From: Pseudomonadota bacterium
GTDB taxonomy: Bacteria > Myxococcota_A > UBA796 > SXON01
NCBI GenBank assembly: GCA_005776735.1
Contig: SXOM01000030.1
Span: forward strand, 1 to 6,119
DNA: 6,119 nt
Direction: 5' to 3'
Below the pieces are notes generated by a model. That model was given only the letters and a program-made list of their open reading frames with translations. It was not told the DNA's origin and did not search any database. Both the position numbers and the translations under genes were made by a program. Below are positions 5,425-6,119 of this stretch, piece by piece. Each line of letters starts with the position of its first letter. Positions within the stretch are counted from its first letter, which is position 1.

Positions 5425-6029
5425 TCCTCTGGGCCATGGGATGTCTGCCGGTGCCCTACGTGGCGCCGCCGGTCGACATGACCGCGGCGCTCGATCCTCG
5501 GCCCGTCGAGCTCCCGGACGGCGAGACGTCCTGGCCGGCCGGGGGGACCTTCCGCGTGGGGATCGCGCCCCTGGCGATGCTGGAAGAGCTCCAGGACCGA
5601 ACGGTCGATCCCTCCGCGGGGTTCGTGGCCGATCTCCACTCCGGGGCCCGCGGGGAGCGGTGGGAGCTCGGCGGGTACGCGCGCGTCGCGTTGCGCCCGC
5701 GTCCGCTCCAGCCCGGTGGGGGGGCGCGCGGGCTCATCGAGCCCCGGGTCACCGCCGAGCTGGTGACCGACGACCAGCAGCGGCTCGGCGGCGGCCTGAT
5801 CGCGGGGGTGGCGTTCCGGTACGCCGGCTGGAACCACTCCGACGGCAAGGCCACGATCGACCTGAACGGGGGCTTCATCGGCGTGTCGCACGGGGAGTGG
5901 GGCGTCGCCTTCACGGTGGACGTCGGCGCCCGGTACCTCACCTCCGGCTCGATGGACCCGGTGCTGCTCTTCGGCGTCGAGGTGCGGGCGCCGGCCGCGG
6001 CGGGCTTGTTGTTGGTGCCGATCTTCTGA
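5421..6029 (+). CDS. Beta-rich putative outer-membrane protein, unknown family
   Basis: This 202-residue protein starts with ATG at 5421 inside the preceding gene's stop (ATGA, 4-base overlap); GAGG at 5407-5410 could serve as binding site. The leader MILWAMGC is only seven residues before a Cys, like a minimal lipoprotein leader. After a Pro-rich stretch (9-40) come alternating hydrophobic/polar strands separated by Gly, Asp and Asn turns, for example F-R-V-G-I-A-P-L near 44-51, L-G-G-G-L-I-A-G-V-A-F-R-Y in the middle and W-G-V-A-F-T-V-D-V-G-A-R-Y later. The chain ends in LLLVPIF; a C-terminal Phe after hydrophobic residues resembles the signal recognised by the outer-membrane barrel assembly machinery. 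A small 8-stranded barrel is my guess. Alternatively it is a periplasmic beta-sandwich lipoprotein. No family is recognised. Confidence 0.72.
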   Translation: MILWAMGCLPVPYVAPPVDMTAALDPRPVELPDGETSWPAGGTFRVGIAPLAMLEELQDRTVDPSAGFVADLHSGARGERWELGGYARVALRPRPLQPGGGARGLIEPRVTAELVTDDQQRLGGGLIAGVAFRYAGWNHSDGKATIDLNGGFIGVSHGEWGVAFTVDVGARYLTSGSMDPVLLFGVEVRAPAAAGLLLVPIF

Positions 6030-6033
6030 CGGC

Positions 6034-6071
6034 GGCCGGAGGCCGGAGGCCGGAGGTGGCCGGAGGTGGCC
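6034..6071 (+). repeat. Short tandem repeat of GGCCGGA units
   Basis: Three direct copies of GGCCGGA (6034-6054) are followed by GGT, a fourth copy (6058-6064), another GGT and GGCC. The array starts 5 bases after the stop of the beta-rich gene. The last part can also be read as a 10-base GGCCGGAGGT unit repeated. It is probably a slippage-prone microsatellite-like tract; no coding or structural role is apparent. Confidence 0.7.
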
Positions 6072-6119
6072 CGTTCGAACCGGCACCGACTGTCCCCCTC
6101 GATCCTCGATCGGAGCGCC
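6072..6119. other. Unassigned right end with a tandem heptamer
   Basis: These bases follow the GGCCGGA array. They contain an 8-base palindrome GTTCGAAC (6073-6080) and a tandem CCTCGAT duplication (6097-6103 and 6104-6110). No start of a downstream gene or promoter can be supported before the window ends. Confidence 0.3.

Noticed and set aside
6068..6085. T-arm-like sequence with TTCGAAC, suggesting a tRNA 3' end
   Set aside because: Only three stem pairs form, and there is no anticodon or D arm upstream, where a tandem repeat and a coding gene lie instead. The minus-strand version lacks the closing G-C pair.

Overview
The window is very GC-rich (roughly 70 % by eye). Codon third positions are almost all G or C, and long spurious open frames run antisense to most real genes. 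Several small predicted surface lipoproteins, one with an Asp/Thr/Ser/Gly-rich linker after the lipid-anchor cysteine, point to a Gram-negative bacterium of the Myxococcota/deltaproteobacterial type. That assignment is inference from composition and protein style; there is no rRNA or marker gene here. I see no mobile element, CRISPR array, phage gene, tRNA or recognisable defence system, and the region looks chromosomal.

Layout. (1) Bases 1-2746, minus strand: a three-gene set read right to left. It comprises a LamG/jellyroll lipoprotein (2746-2081), a small cysteine-containing lipoprotein overlapping it by one base (2081-1605), and, after a 164-base GC-rich gap, an exported SGNH/GDSL-type hydrolase that runs off the left edge (1440-1, open throughout its 480 visible codons). 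(2) Bases 2784-3953, plus strand, divergent from the LamG gene across a 37-base gap: a DUF1343/NamZ-family protein (family GH171 exo-beta-N-acetylmuramidase), the only gene here with a specific, characterised family function. (3) Bases 4835-4062, minus strand, convergent with NamZ: a class I SAM-dependent methyltransferase with a probable TTG start. An 18-base perfect palindrome lies in the 108-base gap between the two stops. (4) Bases 4954-6029, plus strand, divergent from the methyltransferase: a lipoprotein with a D-T-G repeat linker behind a near-consensus Shine-Dalgarno, then a beta-rich, probably outer-membrane protein joined by an ATGA overlap. (5) Bases 6030-6119: a tandem 7-base repeat and unassigned sequence.

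How the genes relate. The only tight links are the two overlapping pairs (LamG plus small lipoprotein; linker lipoprotein plus beta-rich protein). Both are predicted envelope pairs of unknown function. The SGNH hydrolase and the LamG protein could act together on surface glycans, and NamZ would degrade or recycle peptidoglycan muramic acid, but nothing ties these into one pathway.

I do not see an obvious new system. The most notable pattern is that four predicted envelope proteins begin with extremely short lipoprotein-like leaders (7-9 residues before Cys) that lack a basic n-region.
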